Assembly (NCBI RefSeq): GCF_036227225.1
Contig: NZ_CP109444.1
Span: forward strand, 10,583,501-10,647,500
Reading direction: 5' to 3'
Origin: Streptomyces sp. NBC_01478
GTDB lineage: Bacteria > Actinomycetota > Actinomycetes > Streptomycetales > Streptomycetaceae
DNA length: 64,000 nt
Positions 54,804-62,057 of this stretch are shown here, in pieces. Below the pieces are notes generated by a model that searched no databases, was not told the origin of the DNA, and worked only from the letters and a program-made list of their open reading frames with translations. Positions within the stretch are counted from its first letter, which is position 1. The number at the start of each line of letters is the position of its first letter. A program made the translations under genes and the position numbers.

Positions 54804-55596
54804 GGGCTCGTAACACGATCATGATCGGTGTTTCTTCAGGCATCTCCAGCCGATGAGTGCGCAGGCGAGGGATACGAATGCGTCGTGCAATTCGGTGCGG
54901 CGTTCCCAGCGGAGGGCGAGGCGTTCGATGTGGTGGAGCAGGGCGAAGCTCTGCTCCACGACGTAGCGGAGTTTGCCCAGGCCCTGCATGTTCGGTGCTC
55001 CTCTGCGGGGAATGACGGCAGGATCCGGCGCTTGCCCAGTTGGCGGCGGTTGGCCTTGGAGTCGTAGCCCTTGTCGCCGAGCAGGGCGTCGGGGCGACTG
55101 CATGGTCTGCCGGGGATGCCGTCGACGAGGGCGAGGGTCTGGGTGATGTCGTTGACGTTGGCTGCGGTGGTGATGACTTTGAGTTAGGAGCCGCGTCCAC
55201 CACAGATCAGGTGGTGTTTGCTGCCCGTTTTCCGCCGGTTGACCAGCGACGGACCGGTGTCGGGGCCCCCTTTTTCGCGCGGATGTGGGAGCCATCCACG
55301 CACGCTCTCGACCAGTCGAGCTCGCCGGCGGCGTTTAGTTCAGCGAGCAGGATGCGGAGCAACTGGTCGAAGACATCGGCCTGCTGCCATCGCTCAAGCC
55401 TGCGCCAGCAGGTCTGCCCGGAGCCGAATTCCAGTTCCAGGGGCAGGAGTTGCCAGGCCATGTCGTTGTAGAGGACATACAGGACGCCCTGCAGGCAGAG
55501 CTGGTTCGCCACCGGCCGCGGCCCCGGCGACCGCTCCGGCCAGGGTGGCAGTAGGGGTCCGACCAGGACACATCAACAAGATCGTGCTACGAGCTC
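54804..55596 (-). mobile_element. IS5-family insertion sequence, defective
   Basis: About 793 bp bounded by imperfect terminal inverted repeats of about 20 bp (54804-54823, GGGCTCGTAACACGATCATG; 55577-55596, whose complement is GAGCTCGTAGCACGATCTTG). A transposase pseudogene fills the element on the minus strand. Target duplication is not clear. It inserted just upstream of the beta-lactamase-like gene. Confidence 0.8.
54819..55573 (-). pseudogene. IS5-family transposase, broken by two frameshifts and a stop
   Basis: The product can be followed through three frames: PVANQLCLQGVLYVLYNDMA, LDWSRACVDGSHIRAKKG, a one-base shift in the G-run near 55265, GSKHHLICGGRG, an in-frame TAA near 55182, KVITTAANVNDITQTLALVD, LLGDKGYDSKANRRQLGKR, a second one-base shift near 55014, then LGKLRYVVEQSFALLHHIER and a normal C-terminus LIGWRCLKKHRS. 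The catalytic Asp residues are in VDGSH and GDKGYD. With three lesions it cannot make an active enzyme. Confidence 0.85.
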
Positions 55597-55622
55597 ATAG
55601 AGGCGAATCAGGGGAGTGGGGA

Positions 55623-56795
55623 ATGGTCATACGCAAGAGATCAAGGACCGGCATGGTCGGTCTGGCGGTACTCATGTTGACGGTCACCGCTTTCACGGGT
55701 TCAGCGCAGGCGTCGCGGGACGCGGCCTTCACGGCGGTTGAGCATCCTGCGACCCAGGGCGCGATGGACGCGGCTGTGAGGGCGGGCGTCCCCGGTATCA
55801 CCGCGGAAGCACGTGACGTCGAGGGAGGCTGGAAGTCGGCGTCGGGTGTGGGGGACCTGAGGACGGGTGTGCCGCGGGGTAGCAACGACCGGTTCCGCGT
55901 CAGCAGTATCAGCGATACGTTTGTGGCGACGGTCCTGCTTCAGATGGAGGCGGAGAAGCGGCTCGACCTTGATGATGCCGTGGCACGTCACCTGCCCGGC
56001 CTGTTGTCGGGTTTTGGCAATTACGGCAGCGAGATCACCGTGCGGCAGCTTCTCAACCACACCAGTGGTCTGTTCGACTACCTCGCCGACCCGACGTACG
56101 CAGAGACGTACCTGGAGGGAGAGGGCTACCTCCGGCACCGCTTCGATACCCTGACGCCGGAGCAACGCGTGAAGGTGGCGCTGTCCCACGTGCCGTTGTT
56201 CGCACCTGGTGCCAGGCACTCGTTCTCCACGACCAACGATGTCCTGGCGGCGCTGATCGTCGAGAAGGTCGCCGCCAGGTCGTATGAGGACGAGGTGCGT
56301 GACCGTATCCTCGAACCTCTGGGGCTCAGGGCGACCTCTTTTCCCGGGAACAAAGTCCGTCTGCCGCGGCCGGCTAGCCGCAGTTATTCCAGGCTTTTCG
56401 CCTCGCAGCCGGATCGGATCGACGATGTCACCGAGGTGAACGGATCACAGAACTGGGGCAGCGGCGACATCATCTCCAGTGCGGCGGATCTGAACCGGTT
56501 CTACGCGGCCCTGATGCGAGGGAAGCTGCTGCCGCCGCGGCAGTTGAAGGAGATGAAGACGACCATCGACAACCCTGATTTCCCGGGCGCGTCCTATGGC
56601 CTCGGCATCGAACGGTTTCAGCTGAGCTGCGGCACCACGCTCTGGTATCACGACGGGGGCATGGTGGGGTGGCTGACACTGGCCGCCACTACAGAGGACG
56701 GCCGTCACCAACTCACGCTCGACTACAACGCGAACTGGGGGGCGGAGACCATCCTGCCCATCGTGAGCGCCGAGTTCTGTCCCTCGCCTTCCTGA
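55623..56795 (+). CDS. Secreted class C beta-lactamase-fold protein with altered active site
   Basis: A 390-residue protein of the serine beta-lactamase / D-Ala-D-Ala carboxypeptidase (beta-lactamase class C) family. It has a signal peptide (hydrophobic core GLAVLMLTVTAFTG, cleavage near AQA-S). The overall layout is normal (LLNHTSGLFDYL, PGARHSFS, YGLGIERF, YHDGGMVGW). However, the SxxK motif reads S95-I-S-D98, so the general-base Lys is Asp, and the Y-x-N motif reads F201-S-T203. Only the third motif (HDG) is intact, so it is probably not an active hydrolase. ATG 55623 has GGGGAG 6 nt upstream. The IS5 remnant ends 26 bp before it, so its native promoter may be lost. Confidence 0.82.
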   Translation: MVIRKRSRTGMVGLAVLMLTVTAFTGSAQASRDAAFTAVEHPATQGAMDAAVRAGVPGITAEARDVEGGWKSASGVGDLRTGVPRGSNDRFRVSSISDTFVATVLLQMEAEKRLDLDDAVARHLPGLLSGFGNYGSEITVRQLLNHTSGLFDYLADPTYAETYLEGEGYLRHRFDTLTPEQRVKVALSHVPLFAPGARHSFSTTNDVLAALIVEKVAARSYEDEVRDRILEPLGLRATSFPGNKVRLPRPASRSYSRLFASQPDRIDDVTEVNGSQNWGSGDIISSAADLNRFYAALMRGKLLPPRQLKEMKTTIDNPDFPGASYGLGIERFQLSCGTTLWYHDGGMVGWLTLAATTEDGRHQLTLDYNANWGAETILPIVSAEFCPSPS

Positions 56796-56858
56796 TCCGG
56801 GCTGGCGACTGGACCCCAAGGCGACAGTTCTTGAGGAGCTCTTACTGTGCGACTCTGA

Positions 56859-58027
56859 AGCTCCTATAGATCGTCAAGTGGCTGGAGATGTTGATGGTGC
56901 GCTGGTGAGGTGGTGGTAGACCTCTCGCGCGACGAAGCGCTTGGGGCACCTGAAGATGTCTCTCGTCTTGAGCCCTTCGAGGGTGCGTCGTGCGACGTAG
57001 TCGCGGGTGCGTGGGTCGTGACGCATGCGGACCAGGACGATGGTGTGCAGCGCGCGGTTGGCCTGGCGGTCGCCGCCGCGGTTGAGTCGATGGCGATCCG
57101 TGCGGCCCGAGGATGCCGGCACGGGTGCAGCCGCACATAGATGGGCGAAGGGCGCCTCCGAGGCGAGCCTGTCGGGGTTGTCCCCAGCGGTGACCAGCAA
57201 CTGCCCGGCGGTTTCGGTCCCGACGCCTGGTAGCGCGAGCAAGCCGGGTGCGGTGTGGGTGATCAGGGCGCGCAACTCGGCGTCCGCGTCCGCGATCTCT
57301 TGGCTCAGGTGCTGGTATCGCTTGGCCAGGCGTTTGAGCGCGAGTTTGACGACGGCGGCCGGGGTGGTCAGATCGGAACCGGGTCGGCTGGCGGCCAGAC
57401 GCCGTATCAGCTCGGTGGTGGTCAGCGAGCGCAGGGCTTCGCGAGTCGCCGCGGGCGCGGTGATGATCAGTGATTTGAGCTGGTTGATGGTCTGGGTGCG
57501 GGCCTTGATAGCGCTGGCGCGTACCACGCGGAGTGTGCGGATTGCCTCGACCGTGCCGTCGCGGTCCTTCGGGGTGCCGTTGGCACGGCCGGAGAGCACT
57601 GCGGTAGCGGCCGCGTAGGCGTCGATGGGGTCGGATTTGCCTGCGGCGCGGCGAGCTCGACGATCGGGTCGGTCCACTTCGACCAGGGTCATCTCGTTGG
57701 CACGCAGATACCGGGCCAGTTCGGCACCGAAGGATCCGGTGCCCTCCATGCCAACCATCAGCACCCGGCCGTGCGAGCGCAGCCACGCCAGGAGGCGCCG
57801 ATAGCCTTCAGGTGTGGTGGGGAATGCCTCGGTGGCCAGGCGCCGGCCGATGGTGTCGATGACGGCAGCCTGGTGGACGTCGGTGTGGGTGTCGATCCCG
57901 CCGATCACTTCGATGGGCTGTGGCATGGCGGCCGGGTTGGTCTTCCGTGCGCGGTCGTGTGGGCTCGCGCGTACCGGCTCGGCGGAAGGACACAACTGTG
58001 ATGGGACCGCCTCGGTCAAGCTCCTAT
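56859..58027 (-). mobile_element. IS110-family insertion sequence
   Basis: An apparently intact element around the DEDD transposase gene. The 10-bp sequence AAGCTCCTAT occurs at 56859-56868 and again at 58018-58027, giving likely ends with a direct repeat. About 90 bp of non-coding DNA precede the transposase start, where IS110 elements carry their structured guide (bridge) RNA. End positions are inferred from the direct repeat only. Confidence 0.65.
56874..57926 (-). CDS. IS110-family transposase (DEDD type)
   Basis: A 350-residue transposase. The N-terminal RuvC-like domain has IGGIDTHTDVHQAAVID, then MEGTGSFGAELARYL and KSDPIDAYAAA, supplying the D, E and D-D residues. The C-terminal domain has LLALPGVGTETAGQLL and the AAPVPASSGRTDRHRLNRGG segment with the catalytic Ser region. 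It is full length and uninterrupted. The ATG at 57926 matches the usual start before the VIGGID strand; the frame extends to 58019 with only a TTG. IS110 enzymes cut and rejoin circular intermediates at a short core sequence. Confidence 0.9.
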   Translation of the reverse strand: MPQPIEVIGGIDTHTDVHQAAVIDTIGRRLATEAFPTTPEGYRRLLAWLRSHGRVLMVGMEGTGSFGAELARYLRANEMTLVEVDRPDRRARRAAGKSDPIDAYAAATAVLSGRANGTPKDRDGTVEAIRTLRVVRASAIKARTQTINQLKSLIITAPAATREALRSLTTTELIRRLAASRPGSDLTTPAAVVKLALKRLAKRYQHLSQEIADADAELRALITHTAPGLLALPGVGTETAGQLLVTAGDNPDRLASEAPFAHLCAAAPVPASSGRTDRHRLNRGGDRQANRALHTIVLVRMRHDPRTRDYVARRTLEGLKTRDIFRCPKRFVAREVYHHLTSAPSTSPAT

Positions 58028-58179
58028 GAGGTCACGATCGCCGAGCCGGTACGCGCAGTGACACCGCTCGGCAGGTCGACGATTCAGAGTGAGGACAGCC
58101 GGAGCGTCAATCGGGGATTGGGTCAGACCCACGAGCGGTGCCTCCCGCATCCTCACAGTCGGGGATCTTGGTTGAGGGG

Positions 58180-58803
58180 TCACTTTCCTTGACGCCACCA
58201 CAAGGGGCGGGGGAAGCCATGCGACACAAGGAATTGCTGAAACGCTGTCGGTCGGCGAGGGCGGTAGGTCGCGTTCTGGGGATCCTGTTCGATAAGGCGT
58301 TCGATGTTCACGGCGATCGCGGTCAGGACGTGCTGGACGTGAGTCTTGGGAAGGCCGTGGTAACGGCAGCGGCGCGCCCGGTGGCCATGGGCCAACTCGG
58401 CGATTGTGCCTTCGACTCCGGAGCGCACGGCGTAGAGCCGGCGCCAGGCGGGGTCCTGCTGGTCGGCGCGGTCCCAGGAGTGGATCGAGCCCCAGTCGTG
58501 TCCGACCAGGTGCACCGGGCGGTCGGGGCTCACGGCGTCGAGAACCGCCTCCAGGTCGGCTTCCAGGCGGGACATCCGGTAGGCGCGCAGACCTCTGGGC
58601 CGGTGGGAGGCACCGGCTCCCCGCACGTCGAAGGCGGTGACGTGGAATTGGTCGGCCAGGCGCTCGGCGACCGGGCGCCACACGGCGCTGGTGTCCGGAT
58701 AGCCGTGGACCAGCACCACCGCAGGAGCCGTGGACGCTCCCCATTGGTAGGCGGCCAACTCCACGCCGTCCCCTGCGATCCGACGGGCGGCCGGGCCGGT
58801 CAT
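58180..58803 (-). pseudogene. Chimera: truncated alpha/beta hydrolase fused to an IS1182-like transposase C-terminus
   Basis: Residues 1 to about 110 are the N-terminal half of an epoxide-hydrolase-like alpha/beta hydrolase: VVLVHGYPDTSAVWRP, FDVRGAGAS and the nucleophile Asp in LVGHDWGS. At about residue 112 (near 58470) the sequence switches to the conserved end of an IS1182-type transposase (LYAVRSGVEGTIAELAHGHR, then KTHVQHVLTAIAVNIERL). The frame stays open through the junction to 207 residues. The catalytic His of the hydrolase is lost, so neither half can work. Its start overlaps the preceding minus-strand frame (ATGA at 58800). Confidence 0.75.
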
Positions 58804-58970
58804 CGGCCACCACCGGCAGGGGCCAACTCGCCGTAGTCCAGACCGCCGTGGAAGAAGCTGGGCCGCACCGGCCAGTGCCGCTTGAAGGGGGCCAGCTCCG
58901 AGGAGGGCAGGATCTGCAGCCAGCGCGGATCGCGCCGGCTGAGGTCGGCGAGGGTCTTCTCCTTGACCAT
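58800..58970 (-). CDS. Short frame, probably the C-terminal remnant of an unrecognised gene
   Basis: About 56 codons (MVKEKTLADLSRRDPRWLQI, then SSELAPFKRHWPVRPSFFHG) with strong GC third-position bias, ending in an ATGA overlap with the hydrolase chimera. It reads like the C-terminal part of a larger enzyme that was once in an operon with the hydrolase, but no start with a ribosome site is visible and the family is not recognised. The FHA gene ends just upstream at 58999. Confidence 0.4.
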   Translation of the reverse strand: MVKEKTLADLSRRDPRWLQILPSSELAPFKRHWPVRPSFFHGGLDYGELAPAGGGR

Positions 58971-58998
58971 GGAGTCGTACTGGTCGAGAGAGTCCTCT

Positions 58999-59652
58999 TC
59001 AGTCCTGGCGGATGGTGATCGTCGTCCAGAGTCCGACGTGTATGTGGTCGCCGTCCTTCAACGGCGCCGGCACGTAGGGGGAGATGGGGTCCTCGGCGCC
59101 GTTCACCGTGGTGCCGTTGGTGGAGCCCTTGTCGATGAGGGACCAGGTGGAGTCGGGTTGCTGGACGAGGAGGGCGTGTTCGTGAGAGACGCCTGGGTCT
59201 TCGGGGGCACTGTCGAGGTCGATGAAAGGAGGCTCGCCCGTGGACTGGTGGCGACGGCCGATCGTGATCACGGTGCGGGTGAGGGGGATGTGGAGGTCGG
59301 GGGAGTAGGTGGGGACGTACAGTCCCTGGTCCTCGGGCTCGCTGTGCGCCATCACCCTGGCGAAGTAGTCGTGGTCGACGCGGACCGTGGCGGTCCAGGT
59401 CGGTGAGCCGGTGGGACCTTCCGCGCGACGAGAGGGCTGCAAGAGAGATGACTGGGGGACGGAGACGGCGCCGGCCCGGGTGACGAAGTTGTAGCGGCAT
59501 CCCTCGCAGAACTGGGCGAGATCCTCGCGGGGCGTACCGCAGTTGGGGCAGAGTTCGGCGGCGGAGGGCGCCGGGGCGGAGGACATGCGGTGGCCGCACA
59601 CCTCGCACCAGTCGTCGGTCTCGGACTGGTGGCCCTTCGGGCAAGTCGGCAT
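58999..59652 (-). CDS. FHA-domain protein with N-terminal zinc ribbons
   Basis: A 217-residue protein. Two Cys-pair zinc ribbons open it (CPKGH...CEVCGH at 4-20 and CPNCG...CEGCR at about 35-52). The FHA domain follows at about 105-217, with TRTVITIGRRHQS, SHEHALL, IDKGSTNGTTVNG and the last strand HVGLWTTITI; it binds phosphothreonine peptides. It is the last gene of a four-gene block (kinase, PP2C phosphatase, vWA, FHA), so it probably reads the phosphorylation set by that kinase and phosphatase. This block has no biosynthetic flavour and marks chromosome outside the cluster. Confidence 0.88.
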   Translation of the reverse strand: MPTCPKGHQSETDDWCEVCGHRMSSAPAPSAAELCPNCGTPREDLAQFCEGCRYNFVTRAGAVSVPQSSLLQPSRRAEGPTGSPTWTATVRVDHDYFARVMAHSEPEDQGLYVPTYSPDLHIPLTRTVITIGRRHQSTGEPPFIDLDSAPEDPGVSHEHALLVQQPDSTWSLIDKGSTNGTTVNGAEDPISPYVPAPLKDGDHIHVGLWTTITIRQD

Positions 59653-59692
59653 CTCGTTCTTTCCCTCTCTGCTCCTCTGCGTGTGGAGAGCG

Positions 59693-61036
59693 CTATTTCT
59701 TGACCCGTACGGTTTTCGTCGAGCGTGTTTCCAGGGTCATTTCGTCCGCGTTGGCCACCCGCGCCTTGAGCCGCACGGTGCCGCTCGCGGCGTCGACGAC
59801 ATCGACCACCTTGGCCAGCAGCTTCGAGGTGTCCTCGTTGCCGGACGCGCTGGCCAGCTGGACGGCGCGACCCAGCTTGGCGGTCGCGGAGTCGAAGTCG
59901 CCCTGCTTGCGGGCTTCCAGGCCCTCCTGGATGACCTGGGCGAGTTCGGCCTGGCCGGTGTAGTGGGCGACTTGGGGGTTGATGCGGGTGGAGGCGGCCA
60001 TGTCGTCGGTCCAGCAGGCACGTACGAGGGCCTGGGCGACCGGCTGAGTCGTGCCGTCCGGCTGCGGGATCACGAGAGAGATCCGGGCGGCCAGCATTTC
60101 CTCGCCGACCTCGCTGCGGGGGACCTGGATACAGACGTGGTAGTCGCGGGACTCGTCGCCCCAGGAGCCGGTGGGGTAGTCACCGGCGCGGGGGCCGGCT
60201 TCGGTGCTGCGGAGGGTCAGGTCCTCGACCGTGGGGGCGACCTGCTTGACCCACTTGACCTTGGAGCCCTGTGGGGTCCACACGCGCAGCGCGACGTCGG
60301 CGACGCCCTTGCCCATCGCGTTCTCCATCATCTGCCGGAAGTCGTCGGCCAGGCCGGAGGGGTCGGCGACGATGTCCACGGAGCCGAGCAACGCCGAGGC
60401 CACTTCGGTGAGTTCCTTGACCTCCCAGTCCGTGCCGACGCCTCGGGCGTCGCAGGTGAAGCGTCCGGCGCAGGCGTTGAGTACGGCCCGTAGCGCCCCG
60501 GGCTCCTCGTGCTCGTTGCGGCCGTCGGTGAGCAGGATGCCGTGGCGTATCGGGACGTCGACCGTGGCGAGCAGCTCGTCGGCGAGCCACAGCCAGCTGC
60601 CGATCGCGGTGCCACCGTCCGCGGCGAGCTTGCCCACGGCCTGCTTGGCCTGGTGGCGGGTGGCGGGATCGGCCACGGCCAGTTGGCCGTCGGCGGGATA
60701 GACCTCGTAGGCCGCGTGGGTGCCGGCGATCACGGCGAAGGCGACGCCGTCGCGGATGGTGTCGATCGCTGCGGCGGTCGCGTCGCGGGCGTTCTGCATC
60801 TTGGTCGGCGGGTTGTCCATCGAACCGGAGCAGTCGACCATGATGACAACGGCCGCGTCCGGAGCGGGTATTCGGGTCGGGTCTGCAGTTCCCAGCGGCA
60901 GGCCGCCGAGAGTACCGCCGCCGGTCGCGGTCACGGTGACGATCGCGTTGACTTCACGGCCGCCCTCCGGCAAGTACTCGTTCTGGTAGATGTCGACGGC
61001 GAACTGCGGCACGTCCGACTTGGAGAAGACAGCCAT
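59693..61036 (-). CDS. von Willebrand factor type A domain protein
   Basis: A 447-residue protein with a vWA domain (about 80-250) whose metal site is complete: DCSGS in the first loop (VIMVDCSGSMDNPP), a conserved Thr, and DGRNEHEEPG in the later loop. The C-terminal part (about 270-447) is mixed beta and helical with no recognised catalytic motif. vWA proteins assemble complexes through Mg2+-dependent contacts; here it is flanked by FHA and PP2C genes on the same strand, so it likely belongs to a Ser/Thr phosphorylation pathway. ATG 61036 has AAGGAG about 7 nt upstream. Confidence 0.88.
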   Translation of the reverse strand: MAVFSKSDVPQFAVDIYQNEYLPEGGREVNAIVTVTATGGGTLGGLPLGTADPTRIPAPDAAVVIMVDCSGSMDNPPTKMQNARDATAAAIDTIRDGVAFAVIAGTHAAYEVYPADGQLAVADPATRHQAKQAVGKLAADGGTAIGSWLWLADELLATVDVPIRHGILLTDGRNEHEEPGALRAVLNACAGRFTCDARGVGTDWEVKELTEVASALLGSVDIVADPSGLADDFRQMMENAMGKGVADVALRVWTPQGSKVKWVKQVAPTVEDLTLRSTEAGPRAGDYPTGSWGDESRDYHVCIQVPRSEVGEEMLAARISLVIPQPDGTTQPVAQALVRACWTDDMAASTRINPQVAHYTGQAELAQVIQEGLEARKQGDFDSATAKLGRAVQLASASGNEDTSKLLAKVVDVVDAASGTVRLKARVANADEMTLETRSTKTVRVKK

Positions 61037-61058
61037 CGATTGCGCTCCTTAGCGTGCT

Positions 61059-62054
61059 TTACGCGGGGTCGTGTTCGGTGGGCCTGGCAGGCACCGGGAT
61101 CGGGAGGACCGCGACCGTCACGTTGTCGCGGCCGCCCCTGTCGAGCGCCACTTGCAGCAGAACCCGCGCGCACCGCAGGGGGTGCGCGCGGGCGTCCGCC
61201 GGCACCGCCGAGGCCAACTCCTCGGCGGATTCTGCGTAGTTCCACAATCCGTCGGTGCACACCACCACGACCCCTGGTCCGTCTGGCTCGAAGGACGTGG
61301 TGTGCGGGTCGAGTTCGGGCGCGTCCGCGCCGAGCCAGGCGGTGATGGCATGCGCGCGGCTGTCCGCGTATGCCTCCGCCTCGGACAGCAGGCCGGCCGA
61401 GACCATCCGGGCCGCCCACGAGTCGTCCTCGGTGAGGCGCGAGGCGGGTGTGTCGCGGTCGTCCGGGATCCAGTACGCGCGGCTGTCGCCGATCCAGCCG
61501 ACGGTGACGACCTTGCCGGAGGCGATGGCGCTCACGCAGGTGCAGGCCGGGGTGTTGTGGTGTGGGGCCTGGTCCGGTTCGGGGTCCTCGGCAGCGAGGT
61601 CGGTGACGGCCTGGCCCGCGGCCAGTAGCGCCTCACGCGTCGCGTCCTCGAACGAGTTGCCGCGCCGCAGCGCTTCGAGTAGTGACGCGTTGGCGCGCTC
61701 GGCGGCTGCCGCCGACGCGTCGTCCGGGCGGTGGGCGGACGACACCCCGTCGCACACCACGGCCACCACAACAGGCGTACCGTTGCGCAGAGTTGACGCT
61801 GACAGCGCGAACGCGTCCTCATTGCGGTGGTGCCGCAGCCCTCGGTCACTGACCGCCGCCGCACCCTCCAACTCCTGCTCCTGGTGGTCGCGTTGGCGCG
61901 GCTCCTCGAAGGTCGGCTCGGGGGACTGACTCGCCGCCGAACTCCCCCTGGAGAGCGTGCCGTTGGAGGCCAGCTCTGTGCCGCATACGCCACAGAACCT
62001 GTCGTCGGGCTCCAGGGGTTCGGCGCAGCAGGGGCTGGCGATTGGTTGCACCAT
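61059..62054 (-). CDS. PP2C-family protein serine/threonine phosphatase
   Basis: A 331-residue phosphatase. An N-terminal zinc ribbon (CCAEPLEPDDRFCGVCG) and an acidic linker precede the PP2C core from about residue 68: SDRGLRHHRNEDAF, VVCDGVSSAHRPDD (metal Asp-Gly), WIGDSRAYWI, VVVVCTDGLWNY and GGRDNVTVAVL. All metal-binding Asp positions are present. It should remove phosphate from Ser/Thr residues, opposing the adjacent kinase. It starts 4 bp after the kinase stop, so the two are cotranscribed. Confidence 0.92.
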   Translation of the reverse strand: MVQPIASPCCAEPLEPDDRFCGVCGTELASNGTLSRGSSAASQSPEPTFEEPRQRDHQEQELEGAAAVSDRGLRHHRNEDAFALSASTLRNGTPVVVAVVCDGVSSAHRPDDASAAAAERANASLLEALRRGNSFEDATREALLAAGQAVTDLAAEDPEPDQAPHHNTPACTCVSAIASGKVVTVGWIGDSRAYWIPDDRDTPASRLTEDDSWAARMVSAGLLSEAEAYADSRAHAITAWLGADAPELDPHTTSFEPDGPGVVVVCTDGLWNYAESAEELASAVPADARAHPLRCARVLLQVALDRGGRDNVTVAVLPIPVPARPTEHDPA

Positions 62055-62057
62055 GTG

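Noticed and set aside
58016..59644. 542-codon minus-strand frame across the hydrolase chimera and FHA gene
   Set aside because: It is out of frame with both; the FHA and zinc-ribbon motifs are in another frame, and the long reading is Pro/Arg-rich shadow.
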